Shown here piece by piece: positions 9,074 to 17,830 of a stretch of 64,000 nt of DNA (the first letter of the stretch is position 1; the number at the start of each line of letters is the position of its first letter). The notes beneath the pieces were generated by a model, which did no database searches, was not told the origin of the DNA, and worked only from the letters and a program-made list of their open reading frames with translations. The translations under genes were made by a program, and so were the position numbers. The stretch comes from UKL13-3 sp040387195 (GTDB taxonomy: Bacteria > Bacteroidota > Bacteroidia > UKL13-3): contig JAZKEF010000006.1 of the NCBI GenBank assembly GCA_040387195.1, forward strand, positions 124,001 to 188,000. The letters are read 5' to 3'.

Positions 9074-10855
9074 CTAGTTAACCAGGAATTTTTTATATCC
9101 CACAAGATTACCTGAGTTGAATACTTTCATGATATACATTCCGGTTGCCAAACCGGTAAAGGTTAAGCTTTCTCCCTCCTGCGCTTTGAATCCTATCACA
9201 CGTTTACCGGAATAATCGTAAACATCAATATCATATACCGCACCAACTTCATTTGTCCTGTTTCCAACAGGTATGGTAGTTAATTCATGTTCACCATTTC
9301 CTGCCGACATATAAAATGTTAAAGGAGATGCATCCATTCCTGTTTTACCACCTGTGTCTTCATCTTCTTTAAAGGGTAATACCTTGCATGGAACTTTTAC
9401 ATCGATGGAAAGTGTAACAGCTACCAGACTTGACCAGCCATGATTCGGAGACACGCTGTAACTATAAGAATTGGTCACTATTGTATTAAATACATCCGAA
9501 GCGGAAAGAGTAACCAGGTTGCATGACTGGCTCAACGTATTGGCCGTTTTGATTACAAACATCTCTTTTGTTGGCAATGTACTGAACGATTTGGTAGTGG
9601 CAAAAATTGAGAACCCGTTTGATCCGGTATATGCCGGCAATGCATCAATGCTCACTCCTTCATCTTCTTCAAGAAAAGAAGGAATGCTCCTGCAGGATAG
9701 TAGTGCTCCTGTAGTGTTGAGGTTCATCACAAAAATATCATTTGAGCTTGGCATAGCAGGAGTCTTGTTAAATGTTCCCGTCATAAAATAACTATTGGTA
9801 GCCGCTCCGTAATAGATGTCACTCAAGGTATGCTTCATACCACCCACAGTTGGTGGATTAAGTTCATATGATGTCATCCAGTTAACGGTTAATGCCGGAG
9901 TGATTTCCATGATCAACGGAATAAGTGTTCCGATTAAATATTCATAATGACCCACAGCAACCAGATTACCCGAAGGACTCATCACAAAAGAATTGAATAC
10001 TGAGTTTTCTCCTCCATAGTTATAGCTTTGGAAATTGATCAGGTTTCCGGCCAGATCCAATTTAGCGATGAATGCATGGTCATGTCCCGAATTCAGCGAT
10101 CCTAAAGTAATTCCTTTTGTTTTTCCGGCAACATAAATATTTGGACCCGATACCAGGATATCATTTCCAACTGTATTCCGTTCATTCGGAGCCACATTGT
10201 ACATATCAAATATCCTGCTCCAGATAACCGTTCCGGTCAGGTCCAGTTTTATGACCACCAGCTGTTCATTGGGGCCGGCTGCTGCCGTATTGTAAACGGT
10301 TCCGGTGATGTAACAAAATCCTCCGCTAAAGATAATTTTCCGTCCTACCGAATAGGATGTATTGTTGAGTGAGGTAAGCACAATTGATCTCATCACTGCG
10401 GGAATCCCTGTTGTTTTGTTTACACGCGCATAAAAAATCGTTCCTTCATTGCCCGTGGTACTTCCCGCGGTAGGAGCAACAATACCTGTTATGGCATAGG
10501 TTGAGTTATCAATATCACAAGTGGAATATGTTTTATTAGAATAATCGGGATTACCGCCTGCCGACATATAATACCTGTTCCTGAATGCAACACCGGCCGT
10601 ACTCAGGTTGGTGCATACAGCCGTTGAGGTTGTTGTGGCGTTGTTGAAACTTCGGCTGCCCCCGTTCTCGATGTAGTTTGTGTAACCTACTGCAAAATTA
10701 TGGCTCACACCGGAGCGGCTGTAAATTTTGCCTTCGGTAACATACGTGTTGGTGTCCGGAACAGATTCCTCAATCTCGTAATACTGAGCAACGGAAAACT
10801 TCATACATAAAAGTGAAGCCAGCAGAAAAGTTGATCGTAACATGTGTTCTTTCAT
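9074..10855 (-). CDS. Secreted beta-propeller-like protein with T9SS sorting domain
   Basis: 593 residues counted from the ATG at 10855, which is followed by a signal peptide (MLRSTFLLASLLCMKFSVAQ). The middle consists of repeated phrases such as VIKLDLTGTVIW, FIAKLDLAGNLI and NDIFVMNLNTTGALL, spaced like blades of an SBBP/PQQ-type beta-propeller. The last 80 or so residues (YDIDVYDYSGKRVIG ... GMYIMKVFNSGNLVGYKK) form a T9SS type A C-terminal sorting domain, so the product is expected on the cell surface or released. The reading frame extends 29 codons further upstream, but that part is not signal-like. No enzymatic motif is recognised. The promoter should lie between this gene and the ATL remnant. 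Confidence 0.85.
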   Translation of the reverse strand: MKEHMLRSTFLLASLLCMKFSVAQYYEIEESVPDTNTYVTEGKIYSRSGVSHNFAVGYTNYIENGGSRSFNNATTTSTAVCTNLSTAGVAFRNRYYMSAGGNPDYSNKTYSTCDIDNSTYAITGIVAPTAGSTTGNEGTIFYARVNKTTGIPAVMRSIVLTSLNNTSYSVGRKIIFSGGFCYITGTVYNTAAAGPNEQLVVIKLDLTGTVIWSRIFDMYNVAPNERNTVGNDILVSGPNIYVAGKTKGITLGSLNSGHDHAFIAKLDLAGNLINFQSYNYGGENSVFNSFVMSPSGNLVAVGHYEYLIGTLIPLIMEITPALTVNWMTSYELNPPTVGGMKHTLSDIYYGAATNSYFMTGTFNKTPAMPSSNDIFVMNLNTTGALLSCRSIPSFLEEDEGVSIDALPAYTGSNGFSIFATTKSFSTLPTKEMFVIKTANTLSQSCNLVTLSASDVFNTIVTNSYSYSVSPNHGWSSLVAVTLSIDVKVPCKVLPFKEDEDTGGKTGMDASPLTFYMSAGNGEHELTTIPVGNRTNEVGAVYDIDVYDYSGKRVIGFKAQEGESLTFTGLATGMYIMKVFNSGNLVGYKKFLVN

Positions 10856-11049
10856 AACAATTGTGTTTTGGGTTAAAAAATGAATAAATGGATTAAGATG
10901 TACCCTAAAAAATACATCCAATCGAATGTAAACAAAAAACAACTTATTCCATAAATAATCAACTCATCATACAATACTGCTACTCTTATAAATAATAAAT
11001 GAAGAAAACATTATAAAACCTGTAATAAAAGATGATGCGAAACTTACAT

Positions 11050-11150
11050 CAAACCCGAAACGGAATGCTAACAGGCAAACATCCTTTTGCAACGGAACCC
11101 GCTTGGAAGAATTATAGAAAGAGATAGTGAGAAAGTCAAGAATGACCGGG
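11050..11150 (+). pseudogene. Decayed fragment of a second ATL (MGMT-like) gene
   Basis: This stretch resembles the 3' half of the intact ATL gene at 8864-8962; I judge about 80% identity by eye. It still reads NRNGMLTGKHPFATE before a one-base deletion breaks the frame (GAACCCGC where the intact gene has GAAACCCGC). In the original frame the following Leu codon is then followed by TAG. The 5' half of the gene is absent and similarity fades after about 11150. It is in the same orientation as the intact copy, with the T9SS protein gene between them. This looks like the leftover of a local duplication or of an allelic replacement. Confidence 0.75.
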
Positions 11151-11212
11151 CGGTATGGCTTCGGTATGTTCGCAAAAAAAAGAATGTCAATTCTTTATCG
11201 AAAACATGCTTC

Positions 11213-12799
11213 CTATAATTTACCGTTTTTAATTTTTTCCTTTAAAAAGAAAATAATTTCTTCAGATGTATAAGCATTCGGAAATTCTTTATTGGAAAGG
11301 CTTCTGAACGGGAGCACCTTTTCTTCCTGATTTGCATCCGACTCGGTAAGATGATGCTTGAATGATAACATATTCTGAAACTGATATTTGTTTTCTGGAA
11401 GTGAGTTATCAGCCCTCTTTGATGAATAACCGTTTGCAAAATATTTGGGGATCTGGGTTACATAAAAGACGTTGTTGGTTTGATTGGTTTCATTACTGTT
11501 CCCCTTGTCGATAAACAAAACCAGATAATAATTCCCCGTAAGAGCCGGCATAAAATAATCCCAGGTTACTGCCGGTTGCCCGGATATTATTTGCCCCAGT
11601 GACGCCCCTGACGCCAGGTTATAGTTTATACGGGCATAATTCGAATTAACATTCTGATACGTGTTCTGCGGTATTGCAGTTGTGAACTCACCACGAAAAA
11701 TGACTCCGTAATTATTGGCATTAAAAGCATCTACCCACAAATAATATATATTCCAATTACTTGATGCTTCGATTGTCTGATTCCCGATATTTTTAATATC
11801 AAAAAACGCTTTACGCGCAGTCCTGTACGGTGAGGCTGTCGGATACGTAGCGTAGTCGGACATCACCAGAGCCGTAAGATCCGGACCTCCTCCGGTTGAA
11901 GGTGGAGGATCAACTGCTTTTGTATTGTCATTAAACGCTACAAATAGTGACCTCTGCCCACCTTGTATGCAAAACTTGTTCACCAAAAAATCATACCCTA
12001 TCCATGCATACCCATTGTCGCCCCACCAGTTACCCCATGAATTAATAATACGGAAAGCCCCTTTCGAATCATTATATCCTGCAATGACCATTGCATGCCC
12101 TCCACGCGCTCCCGAATAGTCCAAATTAGTGAGCACCCCATTGCCCTTCAACATTTGAAAGTCCTTATTCACCATTGCTCCGATAACAACCGGAATTCCC
12201 TGTGCGAGGTATTGTTTAATTTCATTTACAGAACCGTCAATCCTTCTGAAATTCTTGATCCTGTTTGGAGATGCTGTTGCAGAGCTGCCCGGTGAATACG
12301 GACGGCATTGTTCATCATATGGGACGTTGGTAAGCGTATTAACACCCCTATTGATTAAAACATTAAAAGCTTCATCAAAAACGGTTCCGTCAGAACATGA
12401 TCTTTTGGATGGGTTAATAGAGAAAAAAAGGTCTGTTGGTGAATATTGATTGTTATATGATTGCAGTTGAGCCTGTGAATAATTTTTAACAACACCATCA
12501 AGATAACTTTTAGTGTTATAACCAACAGCCCATGCAACACATGTGCCTAGTTGCCCCTGGTTTCCAATCGGAGGAAACTTGGATGTAAGATCAACGCTTG
12601 CCGGCAACGAACCTCCAGATTGATGATTACTGTAGTTTATGGCAACCGGTATTGTTTGCGAAAAATTTTCCTGGCTATTCCATCCTGTTCCCATTAAAGT
12701 CTCCGTCACCGGAGTGGGCTCAGGCTCTTCACAACAAGATGTGATTGTCAACACAAATACGCCACAGATAAGCAGGTTCAGAAAGATTGTTTGTTTCAT
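11213..12799 (-). CDS. Papain-family (C1A) cysteine protease lipoprotein with C-terminal CARDB-like domain
   Basis: 528 residues from the ATG at 12799. A lipoprotein signal peptide ends in the lipobox LTITSC with lipidation at Cys22, so the product should be anchored in the envelope. The protease domain follows. It has the oxyanion Gln81 and catalytic Cys87 in NQGQLGTCVAWAVG, His235 in RGGHAMVIAGYND, and Asn253 in IINSWGNWWGDNGY, in the canonical papain order. A second part from about residue 300 (DLTALVMSDYATYPTASPYR..., NIGNQTIEAS, NQTNNVFYV) resembles CARDB-type beta-sandwich domains. No prodomain is obvious between the lipobox and the mature domain. An in-frame ATG 45 bases upstream would spoil the signal peptide. 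It could be a scavenging protease or a toxin-like protease. Confidence 0.88.
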   Translation of the reverse strand: MKQTIFLNLLICGVFVLTITSCCEEPEPTPVTETLMGTGWNSQENFSQTIPVAINYSNHQSGGSLPASVDLTSKFPPIGNQGQLGTCVAWAVGYNTKSYLDGVVKNYSQAQLQSYNNQYSPTDLFFSINPSKRSCSDGTVFDEAFNVLINRGVNTLTNVPYDEQCRPYSPGSSATASPNRIKNFRRIDGSVNEIKQYLAQGIPVVIGAMVNKDFQMLKGNGVLTNLDYSGARGGHAMVIAGYNDSKGAFRIINSWGNWWGDNGYAWIGYDFLVNKFCIQGGQRSLFVAFNDNTKAVDPPPSTGGGPDLTALVMSDYATYPTASPYRTARKAFFDIKNIGNQTIEASSNWNIYYLWVDAFNANNYGVIFRGEFTTAIPQNTYQNVNSNYARINYNLASGASLGQIISGQPAVTWDYFMPALTGNYYLVLFIDKGNSNETNQTNNVFYVTQIPKYFANGYSSKRADNSLPENKYQFQNMLSFKHHLTESDANQEEKVLPFRSLSNKEFPNAYTSEEIIFFLKEKIKNGKL

Positions 12800-13187
12800 A
12801 TATTCGATTTTAAGGTCTGTCAATAACTTGATGTAATGCTTCAAGAGATAAGTTTACCGGCTTATAAGCACTAACATGAATCAGAAAAGAAAACAGATGC
12901 CAAGCAACTGCATGTATATGGTTTGCACCCAAAAATCAGGGTCCTTCTATGATGACTTGATTCCAAAACTGCCACTATTGTTAATGCAAGGTGCGACAAT
13001 AAAAAGCGGCATCCTATACCTATTAGTAGGTATTTTTATCATGGAATAAAACTGAACCAAGTGTTGGTCACCTGTTGTCGGACGTATCGTGCGTGACTTC
13101 TTCACGTACCCGAAGTTACCTGCAATAAACCAATGCAGATTGCTTGTTTGCACAAAATTCCGTTCCAATAACTACACAAAACCGAAA
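12800..13187. other. Intergenic region with an isolated hairpin, no recognised gene
   Basis: This stretch of about 390 bases separates the protease gene from the comM stop codon. Short open frames exist on both strands but show no signal, domain or codon-level support. The only structure seen is the hairpin at 13016-13039. The promoter of the leftward protease gene should lie near 12800-12850; no clear TAnnTTTG box was found. Confidence 0.4.
13016..13039 (+). terminator. Isolated terminator-like hairpin
   Basis: ATACCTA (13016-13022) and TAGGTAT (13027-13033) form a perfect 7-bp stem with a 4-base loop, followed by TTTTATC. It looks like a rho-independent terminator on the + strand, but no + strand gene lies upstream. 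It may end an unseen transcript or be chance. Confidence 0.35.
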
Positions 13188-14732
13188 TCAATTCCCACCC
13201 CAACTCTCTCTATCCAAACTCCGATATTGAATGGCCTCAGCCAGGTGTTCAATTTTGATCTCTTCGCTTTGTCCTAAATCGGCAATCGTTCTTGCTACTT
13301 TCAGAATCCTGTCGTATGCACGTGCGGAGAGTTGCAGTTTGTTCATCGCGGTTTTGAGTAGTGTTTGTCCCGCAGTCGATATCTGACACCACTCCCTTAC
13401 CTGTGTGCTGCTCATTTGTGCGTTGCAATACATGTCTTCCATCTCCAGGTATCTTTCGTTTTGCACTTCTCTCGCTACAACAACTCTTCCACGAATAACC
13501 TCACTGCCCTCTGCTTTGCGGGTGTCGGTGAGCTGGTCAAAATCTACGGGTGTTACTTCTATATGAATATCGATCCTGTCGAGCAGCGGGCCTGATACTT
13601 TGCTTAAATATTTTTGCACCACTCCCGGGCCGCATACACACTCTTTTTCGGGGTGATTAAAATAGCCGCACGGACAAGGGTTCATGGAAGCAATCAACAT
13701 AAATCCCGAAGGATACTCCACCGAAAACTTGGCGCGCGAAATGGTGATTCTTCTTTCCTCCAATGGCTGACGCATCACTTCCAAAACTGTACGTTTAAAC
13801 TCAGGCAGTTCATCCAAAAACAAGACTCCGTTATGTGCGAGTGAAATTTCTCCCGGTTGCGGATTGTTGCCCCCACCCACAAGTGCAATATCCGAAATGG
13901 TATGGTGCGGACTGCGAAACGGACGCTGGTACAATAACGATGTTTCTTTATTCAACCTGCCCGCAACGGAATGGATCTTGGTTGTTTCCAGTGCTTCCTG
14001 CAAATTGAGCGGAGGTAAAATGGAAGGGAGTCGTTTGGCGAGCATTGTTTTTCCGGCACCGGGCGGACCAATTAAAATAACATTGTGACCTCCCGCTGCT
14101 GCAATTTCCAATGCACGTTTGATGTTTTCCTGTCCGCGCACATCTGCAAAATCATTATCATGATTATGCAGATTGAGTTCAAACTCTTTGCGCGTATCAA
14201 TTTCAATTCGTTCAAGCGTTCCCTTCTCCTCAAAAAAATCAATCACCTCTTTAAGGTTCCCAGCACCATATACTTTGAGGTTGTTTACAATGGCTGCTTC
14301 GCGTGCATTTTCTTTGGGCAGGATAAATCCTTCAAAACCTTCCTTGCGCGCCTGGATGGCAATGGGCAATGCTCCTTTAATAGGTTTCAATGTTCCATCG
14401 AGGGCAAGCTCACCCATGATGATATATTTTTCCAACTGATCCCCCTTGAGTTGTTCGCTTGCTGCTAACACTCCGAGTGCAATCGGTAAGTCATACGAAG
14501 AACCTTCCTTGCGGATATCTGCAGGAGCCATATTGATTACGGTTCGCAGCCTCGGCATTTTGAGGTCGATGTTCCTCACGGCTGTTTCCACCCGTTCCTT
14601 GCCTTCTTTTACGGCATTATCGGGTAAACCAACTAAACTGTATCCGATGCCTTGCGAGGATACATTTACTTCTATAGTAATGGTGACAGCATTGACGCCA
14701 AAAACGGCACTTCCAAAAGTTCTGATGAGCAT
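13188..14732 (-). CDS. comM: YifB/ComM family Mg-chelatase-like AAA+ ATPase
   Basis: This 514-residue protein is the usual length for the YifB/ComM family. These are hexameric helicases that promote branch migration during natural transformation. An N-terminal Lon-substrate-like S5 fold (residues 1-170; VGLPDNAVKE, MGELALDG) precedes the Mg-chelatase AAA+ core. Walker A is GPPGAGKT (222-229), Walker B is GVLFLDELPEF, and the Cys-rich stretch (NPCPCGYFNH, CVCGPG) plus LDRIDI sensor region and C-terminal lid (SARAYDRILKVARTIADL) are all present. A comEC homologue at 34149-36209 supports a competence pathway. The 16 bases ending in its ATG are identical to those in front of the transposase gene upstream. 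Confidence 0.93.
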   Translation of the reverse strand: MLIRTFGSAVFGVNAVTITIEVNVSSQGIGYSLVGLPDNAVKEGKERVETAVRNIDLKMPRLRTVINMAPADIRKEGSSYDLPIALGVLAASEQLKGDQLEKYIIMGELALDGTLKPIKGALPIAIQARKEGFEGFILPKENAREAAIVNNLKVYGAGNLKEVIDFFEEKGTLERIEIDTRKEFELNLHNHDNDFADVRGQENIKRALEIAAAGGHNVILIGPPGAGKTMLAKRLPSILPPLNLQEALETTKIHSVAGRLNKETSLLYQRPFRSPHHTISDIALVGGGNNPQPGEISLAHNGVLFLDELPEFKRTVLEVMRQPLEERRITISRAKFSVEYPSGFMLIASMNPCPCGYFNHPEKECVCGPGVVQKYLSKVSGPLLDRIDIHIEVTPVDFDQLTDTRKAEGSEVIRGRVVVAREVQNERYLEMEDMYCNAQMSSTQVREWCQISTAGQTLLKTAMNKLQLSARAYDRILKVARTIADLGQSEEIKIEHLAEAIQYRSLDRESWGGN

Positions 14733-14789
14733 GGGGTTAGGGGTTAGTTGTTAGGGGGTCTTTTAAGCATACTGCTTCTTAATCATATT

Positions 14790-14806
14790 GAAGTCCTTCG
14801 GACTTC
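14790..14806. repeat. REP-like hairpin 1 near the Y1 transposase
   Basis: GAAGTCC-TTC-GGACTTC is a perfect 7-bp stem with a 3-base loop, preceded by CATATT. Hairpin 2 has the same context. Confidence 0.6.
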
Positions 14807-14940
14807 TTTGGGGAATATATAAAATAACTGCAACAAAAAAGCGCTGCTTCTTATCAATCGAAAAATTATGGTCTCGTTATTTGTGTGCATCCCGGTTAAG
14901 GTAATGTTCCTAATTATGCATATTGATCCTAATTCATATT

Positions 14941-14957
14941 GAAGCCTGTAAGGCTTC
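14941..14957. repeat. REP-like hairpin 2 near the Y1 transposase
   Basis: GAAGCCT-GTA-AGGCTTC is a perfect 7-bp stem with a 3-base loop, also preceded by TTCATATT. It lies 21 bases downstream of the transposase stop codon. Confidence 0.6.
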
Positions 14958-14977
14958 TACCAAAACCTACGTTGCCT

Positions 14978-15424
14978 TTACAGAATGTACTGTTCGTCAT
15001 ATTCAACTTCTTCTTCTTTTAATATCATCATATACTCTTCCTTTGATGATAGTTTACGGTGATGTTGTTCCTGACGTTTCACATATTCAATCAACCTGTC
15101 TTTTTCTCTGATACTATAAGTGAAAGCTCCATACCCATTTTGCCATCCTCTGAAATCAGGAAACAGATTTTCTCTTTTGATATAATCCGTGGTTGCCATT
15201 TTGATATCTTTCACCAAGGAAGAAAGTGCGATGGTTGGATGCAAATCTGTGAGGATATGGATATGATCTTCCACTCCGCCAATCTGATACAAATGGCATT
15301 GTTTCTTTTGCAGCAAACCTGTGATGTATTTAAACAGCTGGTCTCTGTGCGGTTTTTCAAGCGTTTTGTTGCGGTGCTTCGTACCAAAAACAATTTGGTA
15401 GATGACTTGCGTATACGTACTCAT
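14978..15424 (-). CDS. Y1 (HUH) transposase, IS200/IS605 TnpA or REP-associated type
   Basis: This 148-residue protein is the size of IS200-type TnpA. The HUH motif is DHIHIL (His54, His56), and the likely nucleophile Tyr114 sits in IEYVKRQEQHH, which fits the single-tyrosine (Y1) family. Such enzymes cut and rejoin single-stranded DNA at hairpin-marked ends. No tnpB accompanies it. Four 17-base hairpins with 3-base loops lie within 200 bases on both sides, so it is either a solitary IS200-like element or a domesticated REP-associated transposase (RAYT). The ATG at 15424 is preceded by the same 13 bases as comM's ATG. The frame is intact. Confidence 0.88.
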   Translation of the reverse strand: MSTYTQVIYQIVFGTKHRNKTLEKPHRDQLFKYITGLLQKKQCHLYQIGGVEDHIHILTDLHPTIALSSLVKDIKMATTDYIKRENLFPDFRGWQNGYGAFTYSIREKDRLIEYVKRQEQHHRKLSSKEEYMMILKEEEVEYDEQYIL

Positions 15425-15448
15425 GGGGTTAGGGGTTTAAATTAACAT

Positions 15449-15465
15449 GAAGCCCACAGGGCTTC
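15449..15465. repeat. REP-like hairpin 3 near the Y1 transposase
   Basis: GAAGCCC-ACA-GGGCTTC is a perfect 7-bp stem with a 3-base loop, 25 bases upstream of the transposase start. Confidence 0.6.
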
Positions 15466-15479
15466 TCATCGCAATATAC

Positions 15480-15496
15480 AAATCCCTACGGGATTT
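15480..15496. repeat. REP-like hairpin 4 near the Y1 transposase, opposite orientation
   Basis: AAATCCC-TAC-GGGATTT is a perfect 7-bp stem with a 3-base loop, followed by AATATGAG. Read on the reverse strand it carries the same CATATT lead as hairpins 1 and 2, so it is probably inverted relative to them, as in BIME arrangements. Confidence 0.55.
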
Positions 15497-15623
15497 AATA
15501 TGAGTAACAAAGAAAAATGTCCGCAAAGCGCACTAGCTTTGTGCAGGATGTAACCACTAAACCAGGCATACCATACCGTAAGGACCACTAAACAACCCGC
15601 TACTACAACCCGCTATCACACAC

Positions 15624-17642
15624 ATGTCAGATACACCCAAACATACCAACCGCCTCATCCATGCCTCAAGTCCATACCTGCTGCAGCATGCACATAATCC
15701 TGTGGATTGGTATGAGTGGAGCGATGAAGCTTTTGCGAAAGCAAAACAGGAAGACAAACTAGTGCTGGTAAGCATCGGTTACTCTGCTTGCCACTGGTGC
15801 CATGTAATGGAACATGAGTGTTTCGAAAAAGAGGATACGGCTGCTATCATGAATGCACATTTTGTATGTATTAAAGTTGACAGGGAGGAACGTCCGGATG
15901 TGGACCAGATCTATATGGATGCTGTGCAGCTGTTAACCGGAAGAGGCGGCTGGCCCTTAAACTGTATTACACTTCCCGATGGCAGACCCATTCACGGAGG
16001 AACGTATTTTCCCAAACCCGAATGGGAGCGAGTGTTAAAGGCACTTGCTGATTTATATGCTACCAAAAAAGAAGAAGCGTTAACTTATGCAACAGAGTTA
16101 ACCAATGGTGTGGTGAAGATGAATATTGTTCCGCAGCAACCATCAGAGTTGATTTCCTATGCCGACCTCACGGCCATCTTAGAAAACTGGAAACAACATT
16201 TTGATACCACGCTGGGAGGATATGCATGGGCTCCTAAATTTCCGATGCCCAATAACTGGGAACTGTTTTTACAACATGATTATTATACCGGTGATGAAGA
16301 CATGTTTAAAGCCGTGCACACTACACTCACCAAAATGGCCGAAGGTGGAATTTATGATCAGGTAGGTGGTGGTTTTGCCCGTTACTCCACTGACTCTTTA
16401 TGGAAGGCCCCTCATTTCGAAAAAATGCTGTACGATAACGGACAGCTGATGAGTTTGTATGCACACGGTTACCTGCAACACAAGCACGAATTGTACCGCA
16501 AAGTGGTGTATGATACAAGTGCCTTTATTATCCGTGAACTTACCTCTCCCGAAGGAGCATTTTACTCCGCACTGGATGCCGACAGCGAAGGTGTGGAAGG
16601 AAAGTTTTATATCTGGAGCCATACGGAACTGGTGCAGCTGTTGGGTGAAGATGAACCTTTGTTTAGTTTGTATTACAGCATTGAAACGCACGGTAACTGG
16701 GAACATGGCAGTAATATTTTACACAAAACAACAAGCGATGCCGAACTTGAATTGTTTACAGGAAAAAAGATTGCTGATATAGAAACCACCATCCAACATT
16801 GCAACCGGATTTTGTTAGCTGAACGAAACAACAGAATTCGTCCGGGTTTGGATGATAAAATCATCACTTCCTGGAATGCGTTGATGATAAAAGGATTTGC
16901 GGATGCTTACAACGTATTTGATGACGAGGCCTTTTTAAGCAGGGCAACACAATGTGCCGATTTTATCATCGATACCATGCTTATCAATAAAAAACTTTAC
17001 CGCATTCATAAAAACGGTAAAACATCCATCCCGGCATTTGCCGATGATTATGCATTGCTTTGTGAAGCCCTGATGAGTGTATATGAAATTACCGGAAACG
17101 AACACTATCTCCGAACCTCACTATTGTTAATGGAAACGGCCATGATCCATTTTTACAATAAAGATACCGGCCTGTTTTATTTCACTTCGAATGAAGGTTC
17201 ACAACTCATTACGCGCAAAACGGATTTGCAGGATGATGTGATTCCTTCGGCTAACTCAACCTTTGCAAAGTGTTTATACAAACTCGGATTTTATTTCGAC
17301 AAACCCGAGTACCATGTGATGGCAAAACACATGGTAAAAAGCGTGCAATCAAAATTTGGTCAGTATACCAGCAGTTATACCAACTGGATGCAAGTATTGG
17401 GTTGGATGGAACAGGGGTTGTACCAGATCATCATTACCGGAAAAGATACCCGGCAAGCTTACCACGAGTGTGTGGCATCGTATATTCCCAATGCCATTAT
17501 CCTTCAGGTGAATATACCTTCAACCATTCCGTTGCTGGCCGATAAGATCATTCATGAGGAAACAACGATTTATGTTTGCAATGACTATACCTGTTCGCTT
17601 CCGGTGCATACAGCAGAAGCAGCTTTGAAGCAGTTGTTGTAA
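15624..17642 (+). CDS. YyaL / DUF255 thioredoxin-domain protein
   Basis: This 672-residue protein is the standard length for the YyaL/SSP411 family. The N-terminal thioredoxin-like domain opens with RLIHASSPYLLQHAHNPVDW, has a CHWC redox motif at residues 56-59, and continues with DREERPDVDQIYM and GRGGWPLNCITLPDGRP. It is followed by a six-hairpin (alpha/alpha)6 glycosidase-like domain (GGIYDQVGGGFARYSTD, KMLYDNGQL, ALDADSEGVEGKFY). A role in thiol redox or carbohydrate-linked processing has been proposed for the family, but the reaction is not established. It is cytoplasmic, with no signal peptide. The gene is followed by a large perfect inverted repeat. Confidence 0.92.
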   Translation: MSDTPKHTNRLIHASSPYLLQHAHNPVDWYEWSDEAFAKAKQEDKLVLVSIGYSACHWCHVMEHECFEKEDTAAIMNAHFVCIKVDREERPDVDQIYMDAVQLLTGRGGWPLNCITLPDGRPIHGGTYFPKPEWERVLKALADLYATKKEEALTYATELTNGVVKMNIVPQQPSELISYADLTAILENWKQHFDTTLGGYAWAPKFPMPNNWELFLQHDYYTGDEDMFKAVHTTLTKMAEGGIYDQVGGGFARYSTDSLWKAPHFEKMLYDNGQLMSLYAHGYLQHKHELYRKVVYDTSAFIIRELTSPEGAFYSALDADSEGVEGKFYIWSHTELVQLLGEDEPLFSLYYSIETHGNWEHGSNILHKTTSDAELELFTGKKIADIETTIQHCNRILLAERNNRIRPGLDDKIITSWNALMIKGFADAYNVFDDEAFLSRATQCADFIIDTMLINKKLYRIHKNGKTSIPAFADDYALLCEALMSVYEITGNEHYLRTSLLLMETAMIHFYNKDTGLFYFTSNEGSQLITRKTDLQDDVIPSANSTFAKCLYKLGFYFDKPEYHVMAKHMVKSVQSKFGQYTSSYTNWMQVLGWMEQGLYQIIITGKDTRQAYHECVASYIPNAIILQVNIPSTIPLLADKIIHEETTIYVCNDYTCSLPVHTAEAALKQLL

Positions 17643-17697
17643 AACTGCCTATTGGATACTATCAGGCTCTTGTTATGAAAAGTCTTTCGTAATATTA

Positions 17698-17783
17698 TTG
17701 CCCGCTCCCGCTAATAGCGGGACGCAGATTCCGCTAATCCTTTTCTGCGTAATTAGCGTCCCGCTATTAGCGGGAGCGGGCAA
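17698..17783. repeat. Convergent-gene palindromic repeat, copy 1 (28-bp perfect inverted arms)
   Basis: Two perfect 28-base arms (17698-17725 and 17756-17783) enclose a 30-base spacer. Each arm contains a nested palindrome (CCCGCTAATAGCGGG). It sits between the convergent YyaL-like and DUF6642 genes and could fold as a bidirectional terminator. Related copies occur at 24976-25075 and 29172-29280. Confidence 0.85.
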
Positions 17784-17830
17784 CAAGTAACTCGCGTCAT
17801 TGTTTGTTGACGAATTCCGGGGTGTTTATT

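Noticed and set aside
12947..13277. Small open frames on both strands between the protease gene and comM
   Set aside because: No signal, motif or start context, and the + strand frame runs into comM.
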